DNA from: Wenyingzhuangia sp039768865
GTDB lineage: Bacteria > Bacteroidota > Bacteroidia > Flavobacteriales > Flavobacteriaceae
Assembly (NCBI RefSeq): GCF_039768865.1
Contig: NZ_JBDMZQ010000118.1
Strand: one strand, 5' to 3'
Length of the DNA: 21,198 nt
The notes under the pieces are model-generated. The model saw only the letters and a program-made list of their open reading frames with translations. It had not been told where the DNA came from and did no database searches. The position numbers and the translations under genes were made by a program. Below are positions 6,436 to 14,232 of this stretch, piece after piece (positions within the stretch are counted from its first letter, which is position 1; each line of letters starts with the position of its first letter).

Positions 6436-8217
6436 TCATTCTAATTCTTTTTCTTCAAGTTGTTGTTTATACATATCACGGTATATCCCATCTTGATCTA
6501 GTAATTGAGTGTGTGTCCCACGCTGAACAATTTTTCCATAATCCAGCACAATCACTTGATCTGCGTGTTGAGCTGCGCTAATTCTATGACTAACAATTAA
6601 ACTTGTATTGTTTTTACTGATTGTTTTTAAATTTCTTAAAATTCTTTCTTCTGTTTCTGTATCGACTGCAGACAAGCAGTCATCAAAAACATAAATTTTT
6701 GGATTTTTAACAATTGCTCTTGCTATTGAAACTCTCTGTTTTTGCCCTCCTGATAAAGTGACCCCACGTTCTCCCAATACGGTAGCGTAACCATTTTTGA
6801 AAGAGTTAATATTATCGTGAACAACCGCTTTTTTAGCCGCGTCAATCATCTCTTCATCTGTAGCATCTTTTTTACCAAAACGGATATTGTTAGCAATGGA
6901 ATCTGAAAACAAAAAAGGGTCTTGAGGCACAAAACCAATATGACTTCTTAAACTAAAAACATTGTACTTGCCAATAGGACGATCATCTATTTTCACATTC
7001 CCTGTTGTCGCATCATGTAATCTACTAACCAAATTAAGAACACTAGATTTTCCAGATCCTGTTTTGCCTATGATTGCTAAAGTTTCTCCAGAATTCAATT
7101 CAAAAGAAATATCATGCAAAGCCTTTATATTTGTGTCTGAATAGGTCAGAGAAACATTTTCAAAAGCAATAGCTCCTTTGATGGGATGAGAAGACTCTTC
7201 TACAATATTGACAACCTCTGGTTCTTGCCTCAAGAACTCGTTGATTCTTTTTTGTGAAGCTTCTGCCTCTTGTATGGTAGAAGTTACCCAACCAACAACA
7301 GCAACTGGCCAGGTAAGCATATTTGTATACATGATAAACTCTACAATTACTCCCATGGTAATTTGACCGCCTATATATTGCATACCTCCAACGTACAAAA
7401 CGATAATGTTTGAAATTCCTATCAATAAAATCATCAACGGAAAAAAGAAGGCTTGTACTTTAAATAAATTGATGTTTTTCTGCTTATTGTCTTGTGCAAT
7501 TTCAATAAAATCTCGCTTTGTTATGCCTTCTATTGCATATGATTTAATAACATTTACGCCGGAAAACACTTCTTGAGTAAACGTTGTTAATTTTGATAAC
7601 TGTTTCTGAACAATTGTGCTTTTTTTATTGATACTCCTACTGAGTACAAAAATGGAAACGGACAACAAAGGGAAAGGAATCAAAGTGAAAAGGGTTAACT
7701 TTATATCTATCTGAATCATCTTATAAATTGCCACAGAAAACATAATCAACATGTTGATGGTATACATGAGAGCAGGACCTACATACATTCTAACTTTACC
7801 CACATCTTCACTAATACGATTCATCAAATCACCTGTTCTATTTTTTTTATAAAAATTAAGACATAGGCGTTGGTATTGTTGATAGACGTTATTTTTCAAA
7901 TCAAATTCTATCAACCTTGAAGTCACAATAATAGTCTGTCTCATTAAAAAAGTAAAAAAACCTGAGAGAACCGCTAAGCCTATTATCAAGTATATGTTGT
8001 GTAATAACTCACTCTCAACAAACGCCAAGTCCGTCAACCTTCCATGGTGATAATCACTAGCAACATTAACAGAGTTTTTTACTATTTCTGGAACTTTAAC
8101 AGCTAAATATCTAGACGCGATAGATATTACAATCCCCAAAAGTAGTCGAAATCTATATTTATAAAAAAACTGATTGATATATTGTAATTCTTTCATGGGA
8201 AAGGATAGGTTCATCAT
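6436..8217 (-). CDS. ABC exporter half-transporter, MdlA/YheI-like
   Basis: A membrane-ATPase fusion of 593 residues: six membrane helices (about 20-320) followed by a nucleotide-binding domain (about 348-585). Visible motifs are Walker A GKTGSGKSS (384-392), Q-loop Q432, signature LSGGQKQ (488-494), Walker B IYVFDD (508-513), D-loop SAVD and switch histidine H544. The residue after the Walker B aspartate is Asp (D513) rather than the catalytic Glu, as in the degenerate subunit of heterodimeric exporters such as MdlA, YheI and TM287. That suggests a partner with a normal site encoded elsewhere; none is in this window. Starts at 8217, 8214 and 8196 are all possible; MKELQYINQ at 8196 resembles relatives most. 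The substrate is unknown; drugs or lipids are typical for the class. Confidence 0.9.
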   Translation of the reverse strand: MMNLSFPMKELQYINQFFYKYRFRLLLGIVISIASRYLAVKVPEIVKNSVNVASDYHHGRLTDLAFVESELLHNIYLIIGLAVLSGFFTFLMRQTIIVTSRLIEFDLKNNVYQQYQRLCLNFYKKNRTGDLMNRISEDVGKVRMYVGPALMYTINMLIMFSVAIYKMIQIDIKLTLFTLIPFPLLSVSIFVLSRSINKKSTIVQKQLSKLTTFTQEVFSGVNVIKSYAIEGITKRDFIEIAQDNKQKNINLFKVQAFFFPLMILLIGISNIIVLYVGGMQYIGGQITMGVIVEFIMYTNMLTWPVAVVGWVTSTIQEAEASQKRINEFLRQEPEVVNIVEESSHPIKGAIAFENVSLTYSDTNIKALHDISFELNSGETLAIIGKTGSGKSSVLNLVSRLHDATTGNVKIDDRPIGKYNVFSLRSHIGFVPQDPFLFSDSIANNIRFGKKDATDEEMIDAAKKAVVHDNINSFKNGYATVLGERGVTLSGGQKQRVSIARAIVKNPKIYVFDDCLSAVDTETEERILRNLKTISKNNTSLIVSHRISAAQHADQVIVLDYGKIVQRGTHTQLLDQDGIYRDMYKQQLEEKELE

Positions 8218-8337
8218 TTAGAGGTACGAAGATAATATATTATTACTATTTTATCTTCCGTTTTTAAGCAGATGCATACATATTTATCGACCATGATATT
8301 TTATACATTAATCTTACAAATATTTTTAATTAAGTGT

Positions 8338-8345
8338 TACTTTTG
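8338..8345 (+). promoter_or_regulatory. -7 box of nusB
   Basis: TACTTTTG matches TAnnTTTG and lies 29 bases before the ATG at 8375. TTA at 8314-8316, 21 bases upstream, is the nearest -33-like element. Confidence 0.5.
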
Positions 8346-8374
8346 TGCATTCAAAACCATTAAGTTCTTTATAA

Positions 8375-9313
8375 ATGATCAACAGAAGACATATTCGCGT
8401 TAAAGTGATGCAATCGGTATATGCGATGATTCATTCAAACAATGACAATATTGTTAAAGAAGAGAAATTCTTAAGACAAAGTATTGATAAGATGTACGAT
8501 CTATACATCTTATCCCTAGATATGTTAGTAAGAGTTAACAAAATGGCTGAAAATACTCAAGAAGTATCTAAGAAAAAATATTTTGCTACAAAAGAAGAAT
8601 TAAACCCCAATCGCAAATTTATAGACAATAGGGTCATTAAAATTTTTAAAGAAAGTGTCTCATTGCAAAACTATATTGAAGAGAACAAATTGAACAACTG
8701 GTATTTAGACGACAAATATGTATCTATTGTGTATCACAATTTGATTTCCAGCGACTTGTTTAAAGACTACATGAATGATCAAGAGACCTCTTACAAAAAA
8801 GATCAAAAATTTATTGTAAAGTTTTTTGCTGAATTTATTGCTCCAGATGAAAAACTTGCAGAATATTACGAGGGTGAAAATATTAGCTGGGCTGATGACA
8901 TTCCTTTTGTAAACACTTGGATGGTAAAAACAATACAAGAATTAAAAGCAAAAGAACAATTTGTCTTAGGTAAGCTTTACAAGAATAGTGATGATGAAGA
9001 ATTTGCCTCTGAATTATTTAGAAAAGTAGTTTTAAACCTAAAGGAATTTGAGAAAGAAATTAAAGATAAAACCCCAAATTGGGAAATGGATCGTATTGCA
9101 GACTTAGATATAATATTAATTAAAATGGGAATCTGTGAGTTTTTAAAATTTCCATCTATCCCCGTTAAAGCAACGATAAACGAATATTTAGAAATTGCCA
9201 AAGATTATTCAACTGAAAAAAGCAGCACTTTTATCAACGGTGTTTTAGATAAAGTATGGAAAGATTTTCAAGATACAAACCGATTAAATAAAATTGGGAG
9301 AGGAACTTTGTAA
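8375..9313 (+). CDS. nusB: Transcription antitermination factor NusB, long Bacteroidota form
   Basis: NusB pairs with ribosomal protein S10 and binds boxA RNA to prevent early termination in rRNA operons. The protein begins MINRRHIRVKVMQSVYAMI, which matches the usual NusB opening (RR-x-x-R-x-x-x-x-Q-x-x-Y). The rest of the NusB domain is found near the C-terminus (about 180-300: FASELFRKVVLNLKE, DRIADLDIILIKMGICEFL, PVKATINEYLEIAKDYST and FINGVLDKVWKD). Between these lie about 150 extra, highly charged residues, so at 312 residues it is about twice the length of the E. coli protein; this long form is usual in the phylum as far as I recall. yajC follows 60 bases later. Confidence 0.92.
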   Translation: MINRRHIRVKVMQSVYAMIHSNNDNIVKEEKFLRQSIDKMYDLYILSLDMLVRVNKMAENTQEVSKKKYFATKEELNPNRKFIDNRVIKIFKESVSLQNYIEENKLNNWYLDDKYVSIVYHNLISSDLFKDYMNDQETSYKKDQKFIVKFFAEFIAPDEKLAEYYEGENISWADDIPFVNTWMVKTIQELKAKEQFVLGKLYKNSDDEEFASELFRKVVLNLKEFEKEIKDKTPNWEMDRIADLDIILIKMGICEFLKFPSIPVKATINEYLEIAKDYSTEKSSTFINGVLDKVWKDFQDTNRLNKIGRGTL

Positions 9314-9373
9314 TCAAGAAACAAACCCATATGTTTACAAAATATAACAATAACAACTCAAAATTTATATAGA

Positions 9374-9667
9374 ATGATAGCATTACAAGAAGGACCTATG
9401 AGTCCAATGTTCTTAATTATTATGGTAATTTTCATTGTGTTTTTCATGATCATACCACAATTAAGAAGAAGCAAAAATGAGAAGAAATTTAAAGCATCTC
9501 TAGTCAAGGGAACCAAAGTAATTACAACCGGAGGAATACACGGAAAACTAGTAGAAGTAAATGAAGGAACTGTTATGATTGAAACAAACGCTGGTAAATT
9601 ACTGATTGAAAAAACCGCACTTTCAATGGAATTGACAAAAAAATATAACACTCCTGAAAAAAAATAA
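9374..9667 (+). CDS. yajC: YajC, Sec translocase accessory subunit
   Basis: YajC associates with SecDF in the inner membrane and assists protein export. The 97-residue product has one N-terminal membrane helix (about residues 11-28, MFLIIMVIFIVFFMIIPQ) followed by the family signature LRRSKNEKKFKASLVKGTKV, ITTGGIHGKLVEV, and a short charged tail. Length and order are normal. secDF is not in this window. It is probably co-transcribed with nusB, 60 bases upstream, and ends at a strong bidirectional hairpin. Confidence 0.95.
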   Translation: MIALQEGPMSPMFLIIMVIFIVFFMIIPQLRRSKNEKKFKASLVKGTKVITTGGIHGKLVEVNEGTVMIETNAGKLLIEKTALSMELTKKYNTPEKK

Positions 9668-9695
9668 CGATACAATTATCGACACATTGCAAGCA

Positions 9696-9733
9696 CAAAA
9701 AAAGTGTCTATCTTTTGATAGTCACTTTTTTTT
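9696..9733. terminator. Bidirectional terminator between yajC and the LysR gene
   Basis: Arms AAAAAAAGTG-T-CTATC (9696-9711) and GATAG-T-CAC plus T-run (9716-9733) pair with one T-T mismatch around a TTTT loop. Plus strand ends in nine T; minus strand ends in seven T. The convergent genes stop at 9667 and 9745. Confidence 0.85.
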
Positions 9734-9744
9734 TGTGATATGAT

Positions 9745-10668
9745 TTAAAAATTTCTATACCAATCGAAATGATTATGAATGATCGCATCCTTATTTTCTT
9801 TAATAAATTTAAGATATGCCAAACTACTCGGTGACAATTGCTTATCTTTTAGGTAAATTAAATTCCATTGTGTTTCTATAGGTAAATTTGGGATTGAAAC
9901 AATTTCAATATCATTATTCAACAGTTCATTTTTCATCCCAATCAAAGGCATAATAGAGTATCCCAACCCTGCAATAACAGCTTGCTTCACTGCTTCATTG
10001 GAAACCAATTCAATACTTTTTTTGGTTTTTATATGGTTTGATGAAATATATCTTTCCATAGCCTGTCTAGTCGCTGAACCCTGTTCTCTATAAATCAAAG
10101 AAACTTTTTCTAAGTCTGAAGTGTTAAAATTGATAGAATTTTCTCTGGCATTAAACTTCCGTGTTAAAAACAACTTATTGGTCATCAATTCAATTTTATT
10201 GATACTCATTTTTTCTGGGATGGTTGACACCAAAGCAAAATCGGTGTTATTTTTTTCTAAGCTTTCAATAACTTTAGATTTATTTGTTACATCAATTGTA
10301 AAGTCTATACCTGGGTATAGTTTAGAGAATCTTGTCAAAAAAAAAGGAATCACATATTTTCCTGTAGACACTACTGAAATTTTAATCTTACCCGTTAAAA
10401 TTCCTTTATAGGCAATGGTCTTGTCCTTAATCTCAGCCATCTGATTGACTATCTTTTGACAAATCAATCCTATTTCTTGACCAAACTCAGTAACATGAAT
10501 TTTTCTCCCAATTACTTCTATGAGCGGTATATCAAATTGTTCTTGTAATTTTTTTACTTGAATTGATACTGCAGGTTGGGTCAGGTGTAATTCTTCTGCA
10601 GCTTTGGTAATACTTTTCTTCTGGATCACCTTAAGGTATACAACAAGTTGATGTAACGTATAGTGCAT
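9745..10668 (-). CDS. LysR-family transcriptional regulator
   Basis: A 307-residue DNA-binding regulator that would respond to a small co-inducer. The N-terminal winged helix-turn-helix (residues 1-60) has the family sequence KSITKAAEELHLTQPAVSIQ followed by the linker helix. Residues 90-300 form the periplasmic-binding-like effector domain (GKIKISVVSTGKYVIPFFL at its start, AGLGYSIMPLIG near the end). The domain resembles the CbbR/CysB-type branch, but the effector cannot be told. It is divergent from the unknown gene at 10757, with 88 AT-rich bases between the start codons; in this family the divergent gene is often the target, and the regulator usually represses itself. Confidence 0.93.
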   Translation of the reverse strand: MHYTLHQLVVYLKVIQKKSITKAAEELHLTQPAVSIQVKKLQEQFDIPLIEVIGRKIHVTEFGQEIGLICQKIVNQMAEIKDKTIAYKGILTGKIKISVVSTGKYVIPFFLTRFSKLYPGIDFTIDVTNKSKVIESLEKNNTDFALVSTIPEKMSINKIELMTNKLFLTRKFNARENSINFNTSDLEKVSLIYREQGSATRQAMERYISSNHIKTKKSIELVSNEAVKQAVIAGLGYSIMPLIGMKNELLNNDIEIVSIPNLPIETQWNLIYLKDKQLSPSSLAYLKFIKENKDAIIHNHFDWYRNF

Positions 10669-10675
10669 AAACTAA

Positions 10676-10705
10676 TATTTATGATTTACATATAAAGTAT
10701 AAATA
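10676..10705. promoter_or_regulatory. Candidate LysR operator in the divergent intergenic region
   Basis: TATTTAT (10676-10682) and ATAAATA (10699-10705) are perfect inverted arms with a 16-base spacer, beginning eight bases before the lysR start codon. The whole region is almost pure A/T, so chance dyads are likely; position rather than sequence is the main support. Confidence 0.3.
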
Positions 10706-10756
10706 TAAATATATAAACATTAATATTGAAATTTGTGAAGAACAAAACCACATTAA

Positions 10757-11026
10757 ATGAAAGATATAAATATTCCAGTCATAGAATTAACCTTAGCTCC
10801 TAAAGAAGCAAAAGTCCAATTGAACTCGATGATAAAAAATAATTTATCTCATTTTTCATCAGAAAATTTTGGGGTTTGTGAAAGAACAGGTCACCAATCT
10901 AAAGCATTTCTTAACGCCATCGAAAAATTAAAAGAAAAGCAAAAAGGAATTCTTGAACAATTAGAACATTTAACACCTGATCAAAAAGTTAATATCAACT
11001 GTGAAATAACACTACAAATAAAATAA
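10757..11026 (+). CDS. Uncharacterised 89-residue protein, divergent from lysR
   Basis: I do not recognise this protein. The 89 residues show no signal peptide and no membrane helix. The first part is MKDINIPVIELTLAPKEA, the middle has one cysteine in FGVCERTGHQSKAF, followed by a probable amphipathic helix (about 55-70, rich in Lys and Glu) and a final beta-like stretch VNINCEITLQIK. It looks like a small cytosolic protein, perhaps oligomeric. Divergence from a LysR regulator makes it the obvious candidate target. A near-consensus -7 GAAATTTG (one mismatch) sits at 10728-10735, 21 bases before the ATG. Confidence 0.75.
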   Translation: MKDINIPVIELTLAPKEAKVQLNSMIKNNLSHFSSENFGVCERTGHQSKAFLNAIEKLKEKQKGILEQLEHLTPDQKVNINCEITLQIK

Positions 11027-11077
11027 AAGTTAGATTAAAGCTTTTAAATAGTCATTTTATGTGATGCCATAACAAAA

Positions 11078-11110
11078 AAACACCTCCATGAAAAAATCAT
11101 GGAGGTGTTT
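11078..11110 (-). terminator. Terminator of sucC (works in both directions)
   Basis: Thirteen-base perfect arms 11078-11090 and 11098-11110 (AAACACCTCCATG with CATGGAGGTGTTT) enclose a seven-base loop. The minus strand continues in a T run (plus-strand A7 at 11074-11080); the plus strand tail is weaker. sucC ends at 11131. Confidence 0.85.
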
Positions 11111-11130
11111 ATATTTAGTTTAAGATTAGA

Positions 11131-12327
11131 TTAAGCCAAAACTTCTTGTACTTTTTCAGCTGCCTCTTGGAATTCCGTTGCCGAAATTACATTTAACCCC
11201 TCTTCTGCATCAATTAAAGCTTTAGCTTCAACAGCGTTGGTTCCTTGTAAACGAACTATGATAGGTACATTTATACTATCCCCCATATTTTTATATGCAT
11301 CTACGACACCCTGTGCTACACGATCACAACGAACAATACCTCCAAAAATATTTACTAAAATAGCTTTCACATTGGGGTCTTTTAAGATAATTCTAAAAGC
11401 AATTTCTACTCTTTTTGCATCTGCCGTACCACCGACATCTAGGAAATTGGCTGGCTCTCCTCCTGCTTGTTTAATCAAATCCATAGTTCCCATCGCTAAT
11501 CCAGCTCCGTTTACCATACACCCTACATTACCGTCTAAGGCAACATAATTTAAACCTGCAGCCTTTGCTTCAACTTCAGTTGGATGTTCTTCTCTAATAT
11601 CTCTATAATCTAAATAATCTTTATGACGATACAAAGCATTTTCATCAAGCGAAACTTTTGCATCTACAGCTAAAATTTTATTGTCAGATGTTTTTAAAAC
11701 TGGGTTAATTTCAAACATTGCTGAATCTGAACTTTCATACGCTTTGTATAGTGCCATCACAAATTTTGTCATTTCTTTGAAAGCAGCGCCTGACAACCCT
11801 AAATTAAACGCAATATTACGAGCCTGGAAAGGTAATAAACCTGTCCCTGGATCTATCTCTTCAGTAAAAATCAACTCAGGAGTTTTTTCCGCAACTTGTT
11901 CAATATCCATTCCCCCTTCTGGTGAATACATAACCATATTTTTACCTGTTGCTCTGTCCAACAATACAGAAACGTAAAACTCTTCAGTCTCACTCTCTCC
12001 AGGATAATAAACATCCTCAGCAATCAATACTTGATTTACCAATTTACCTTCTGCAGAAGTTTGTGGAGTAACCAACATCATTCCAATTATATCATCAGAA
12101 ATTGATTTGACCTCATCTAAATTTTTAGCAAGTTTAACTCCTCCTCCTTTTCCACGTCCACCAGCATGAACCTGTGCTTTAACAACATACCAGCTGGTTC
12201 CCGTTTTTTCGGTTAATTCTTTTGCAGCTGCAACAGCTTCATCAGGAGTTTGAGCAACAATACCTCTTTGTATTCCTACTCCAAAACTACTTAAAATCTC
12301 TTTTCCTTGATATTCGTGTAAGTTCAT
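11131..12327 (-). CDS. sucC: Succinate-CoA ligase (ADP-forming) beta subunit
   Basis: SucC forms, with SucD, the TCA-cycle enzyme that turns succinyl-CoA into succinate while making ATP or GTP. The 398-residue product starts MNLHEYQGKEIL, then shows the ATP-grasp fold: VVKAQVHAGGRGKGGGVKL (about 47-65), FEINPV with the metal-binding acidic residues, NGAGLAMGTMDLI, GGEPANFLDVGG, and NIFGGIVRCD with the tail that contacts the alpha subunit. ATG at 12327 was chosen because the family starts there; longer in-frame starts only add a low-complexity leader. sucD is not next to it, which I recall as normal for Flavobacteriaceae. No clear promoter was found in the 273-base gap upstream. Confidence 0.96.
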   Translation of the reverse strand: MNLHEYQGKEILSSFGVGIQRGIVAQTPDEAVAAAKELTEKTGTSWYVVKAQVHAGGRGKGGGVKLAKNLDEVKSISDDIIGMMLVTPQTSAEGKLVNQVLIAEDVYYPGESETEEFYVSVLLDRATGKNMVMYSPEGGMDIEQVAEKTPELIFTEEIDPGTGLLPFQARNIAFNLGLSGAAFKEMTKFVMALYKAYESSDSAMFEINPVLKTSDNKILAVDAKVSLDENALYRHKDYLDYRDIREEHPTEVEAKAAGLNYVALDGNVGCMVNGAGLAMGTMDLIKQAGGEPANFLDVGGTADAKRVEIAFRIILKDPNVKAILVNIFGGIVRCDRVAQGVVDAYKNMGDSINVPIIVRLQGTNAVEAKALIDAEEGLNVISATEFQEAAEKVQEVLA

Positions 12328-12600
12328 TATTGTATATAAATTAATATTGGATGTAAAAGTAAACATATTCGCTATTCTCATCAAAGTTTTTAATCATTAT
12401 TCTCCAAATATTTACACATGATAAAAACAATTGATAAAAAACAGTTCAAAAAGATTTAAATATCGTCGATTTGTAGAATAGTTTCCTCTTAATGCTTTTT
12501 CATTATTCATTTTTAAATGCTTGACTGATAGAAATAAAACAAAACAAAGAATAGAGAATCTTTTCTTTTTTGTAATTTCGTTGTATTAGACGGATAGCCA

Positions 12601-13263
12601 ATGATCATTGCCAAAAACATTCAAAAAACTTACAACAATTCCAAAGTACTAAAGGGAATTAATTTACAGATCAATAAAGCAGAGATTGTAGCTATCGTGG
12701 GACCTTCAGGTGCAGGAAAAACAACATTGTTACAAATTTTGAGTACCCTTGAAAAACCTGATAGGATTGAGGGTAGTGAATTAACAATAGGTCAGCAATC
12801 ACCTTTAGCACTTAAGGATAAAAAAATTTCTAAATTTAGAAATAATCACATAGGATTTGTATTTCAATTTCACCAACTACTCCCAGAATTTACAGCAATA
12901 GAAAACGTTTGTATACCGGCATATATTGGAAACCAAAACAAAACCTCAACTCAAAAAAAAGCTCTAGAATTATTAAGCTTTTTAGGGGTTGCAGAAAAAG
13001 CTAATCACAAACCGAATCAACTATCTGGTGGAGAACAACAGCGAGTGGCAGTGGCAAGGGCATTGATCAACCAACCAGATATCGTATTTGCCGATGAACC
13101 TAGCGGAAATTTGGATTCTGAAAGCGCTCAAAACTTACACGACTTCTTCTTCAAATTACGAGACCAATACAAACAAACTTTTGTCATCGTCACCCACAAT
13201 GAGAGATTAGCAAATATGGCTGATAGAAAACTACACATGAAAGACGGAATTTTGGTAGATTAA
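12601..13263 (+). CDS. lolD: LolD-like ABC ATPase for lipoprotein release
   Basis: The ATPase of the LolCDE complex, which lifts lipoproteins out of the inner membrane for transfer to the outer membrane. The 220 residues hold a single nucleotide-binding domain: Walker A GPSGAGKTT (34-42), the LolD/MacB-type Q-loop FVFQFHQLLPEFTA, signature LSGGEQQ (141-147), Walker B IVFADEP with catalytic E166, followed by SGNLD, and H-loop VTHN. Length is normal. The membrane subunits are not in this window. A weak -7-like TAATTTCG lies at 12573-12580. It is followed after 70 bases by mtnN on the same strand. Other small MacB-like ATPases look similar, so the Lol role is likely but not certain. Confidence 0.88.
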   Translation: MIIAKNIQKTYNNSKVLKGINLQINKAEIVAIVGPSGAGKTTLLQILSTLEKPDRIEGSELTIGQQSPLALKDKKISKFRNNHIGFVFQFHQLLPEFTAIENVCIPAYIGNQNKTSTQKKALELLSFLGVAEKANHKPNQLSGGEQQRVAVARALINQPDIVFADEPSGNLDSESAQNLHDFFFKLRDQYKQTFVIVTHNERLANMADRKLHMKDGILVD

Positions 13264-13333
13264 TCTTTTGCTAAAGGATCAATCGCTACAAATCCATAAA
13301 CATTAACATCATCAATCTTAAGAATAGAAATAT

Positions 13334-14074
13334 ATGATTGGAATCATAAGTGCTATGCATGACGAACTTTCAGAACTTTTATGTCTTCTAAAACATAAAA
13401 AGACTACTGTTTTGGGAAATAGAGAATATTACTCAGGATCAATTGGTTGTCAACAAGTAGTTATCGTGTTTTCTAAATGGGGAAAAGTAGCTGCCGCAAT
13501 CACAACCACAACATTAATTAACAACTTTCAACCTCAGGAAATTATTTTCTCAGGAGTAGCTGGAGCTATCAACCCTAGCTTAAACATTGGAGACATTGTA
13601 TATGGTACATCTCTTGTTCAGCATGATATGGATGCCTCACCTTTGTTTGATAAATTCGAAATCCCTTTAATAGGTAAGTCCGCCATTTTTTCAACTGAAA
13701 ACCAAAACTTTTACAAGTGTATTAAGCAATTTCACCGTAATTATTTTAAATTTATTTCTAAAGAAGAAGCTGCTATTTATAATATTCAAAAACCTAAAAT
13801 AATAAAAGGGATGATTGCAAGTGGGGATGAGTTTATCAGTGATACCAACAAGATAGAAGAACTTCAAAAAGAACTACCTTCTCTAGAGTGTGTAGAGATG
13901 GAAGGTGCTGCAGTTGCTCAAGTATGCCACGAATACCGAATTGACTTTTCCATTATTCGCATAATATCAGATAAGGCTGATAGCAATGCGTACATTGATT
14001 TTCCAACTTTTACCAAACAAATTGCAAGCAGGTATGCAAAAGGGATTATAGAAAATTATTGCAATTTAGTTTAG
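13334..14074 (+). CDS. mtnN: 5'-methylthioadenosine/S-adenosylhomocysteine nucleosidase
   Basis: Splits adenine from methylthioadenosine and S-adenosylhomocysteine, clearing inhibitors of SAM-dependent methylation and polyamine synthesis. The 246-residue phosphorylase-like fold opens MIGIISAMHDELSELL, placing E11 at the site of the family's active-site Glu12, continues with FSGVAGAINPSLNIGDIV (phosphorylase signature), VEMEGAAVAQVC (M189 and E190 bind the ribose) and ISDKAD (D213, general acid). All catalytic positions are present. It is about 15 residues longer than the E. coli enzyme, with extra sequence around 128-155. It is transcribed between lolD and the leader of the dihydroorotase-like gene. 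Futalosine hydrolase is a related alternative, but the motif spacing fits MTAN. Confidence 0.9.
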   Translation: MIGIISAMHDELSELLCLLKHKKTTVLGNREYYSGSIGCQQVVIVFSKWGKVAAAITTTTLINNFQPQEIIFSGVAGAINPSLNIGDIVYGTSLVQHDMDASPLFDKFEIPLIGKSAIFSTENQNFYKCIKQFHRNYFKFISKEEAAIYNIQKPKIIKGMIASGDEFISDTNKIEELQKELPSLECVEMEGAAVAQVCHEYRIDFSIIRIISDKADSNAYIDFPTFTKQIASRYAKGIIENYCNLV

Positions 14075-14088
14075 TTTCTGTATCTTTG
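14059..14088 (+). promoter_or_regulatory. Consensus promoter of the leader and dihydroorotase-like gene
   Basis: TTG (14059-14061), 19 bases, then TATCTTTG (14081-14088) match the Bacteroidota consensus exactly. The site overlaps the last codons of mtnN. Transcription should begin about seven bases after the -7 box, close to 14095, leaving roughly 135 bases of leader before the ATG at 14229. Confidence 0.75.
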
Positions 14089-14103
14089 AACCACCTTGAA
14101 ACA

Positions 14104-14232
14104 ATGACAAACAACGCTAAACACTTTTACGCGAAACACCCGTCAGCTCAACAGAGCAAATTTGTTTGTCTACATACCTACGAACACACCCTAGTTCCAT
14201 TTAACAACATTTTGACCAAACAAAAAGCATGA
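14104..14232 (+). CDS. Possible 42-residue leader ORF overlapping the next start codon
   Basis: Too short for an automatic call. ATG at 14104 opens 42 codons (MTNNAKHFYAKHPSAQ at the start, ending TKQKA) and the TGA at 14230-14232 overlaps the dihydroorotase-like ATG in an ATGA junction, a classical sign of translational coupling. It begins about ten bases after the predicted transcription start. Against it: 42 open codons can occur by chance, its third-position G/C is higher than in neighbouring genes, it has no recognisable domain, and the same bases can form RNA structure. It could be a leader peptide, a real small protein, or an accident inside a structured leader. Confidence 0.35.
   Translation: MTNNAKHFYAKHPSAQQSKFVCLHTYEHTLVPFNNILTKQKA
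14106..14170 (+). promoter_or_regulatory. Potential RNA structure in the leader of the dihydroorotase-like gene
   Basis: GACAAACAA (14106-14114) and TTGTTTGTC (14162-14170) are perfect nine-base inverted repeats that would close a 47-base loop. Inside the loop, GCTC and GAGC (14146-14149, 14154-14157) form a small hairpin with loop AACA. The left arm begins with the G of the leader ORF start codon, so folding would hide that start. No terminator hairpin follows before 14229. No known riboswitch class is recognised. Confidence 0.4.

Noticed and set aside
12328..12600. Small gene or RNA between sucC and lolD
   Set aside because: No open frame with a plausible start, no strong hairpin and no exact promoter were found; it is ordinary AT-rich intergenic DNA.
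13334..14074. Futalosine hydrolase
   Set aside because: The active-site spacing and V-E-M-E-G motif fit MTA/SAH nucleosidase, and no futalosine-pathway gene is nearby.
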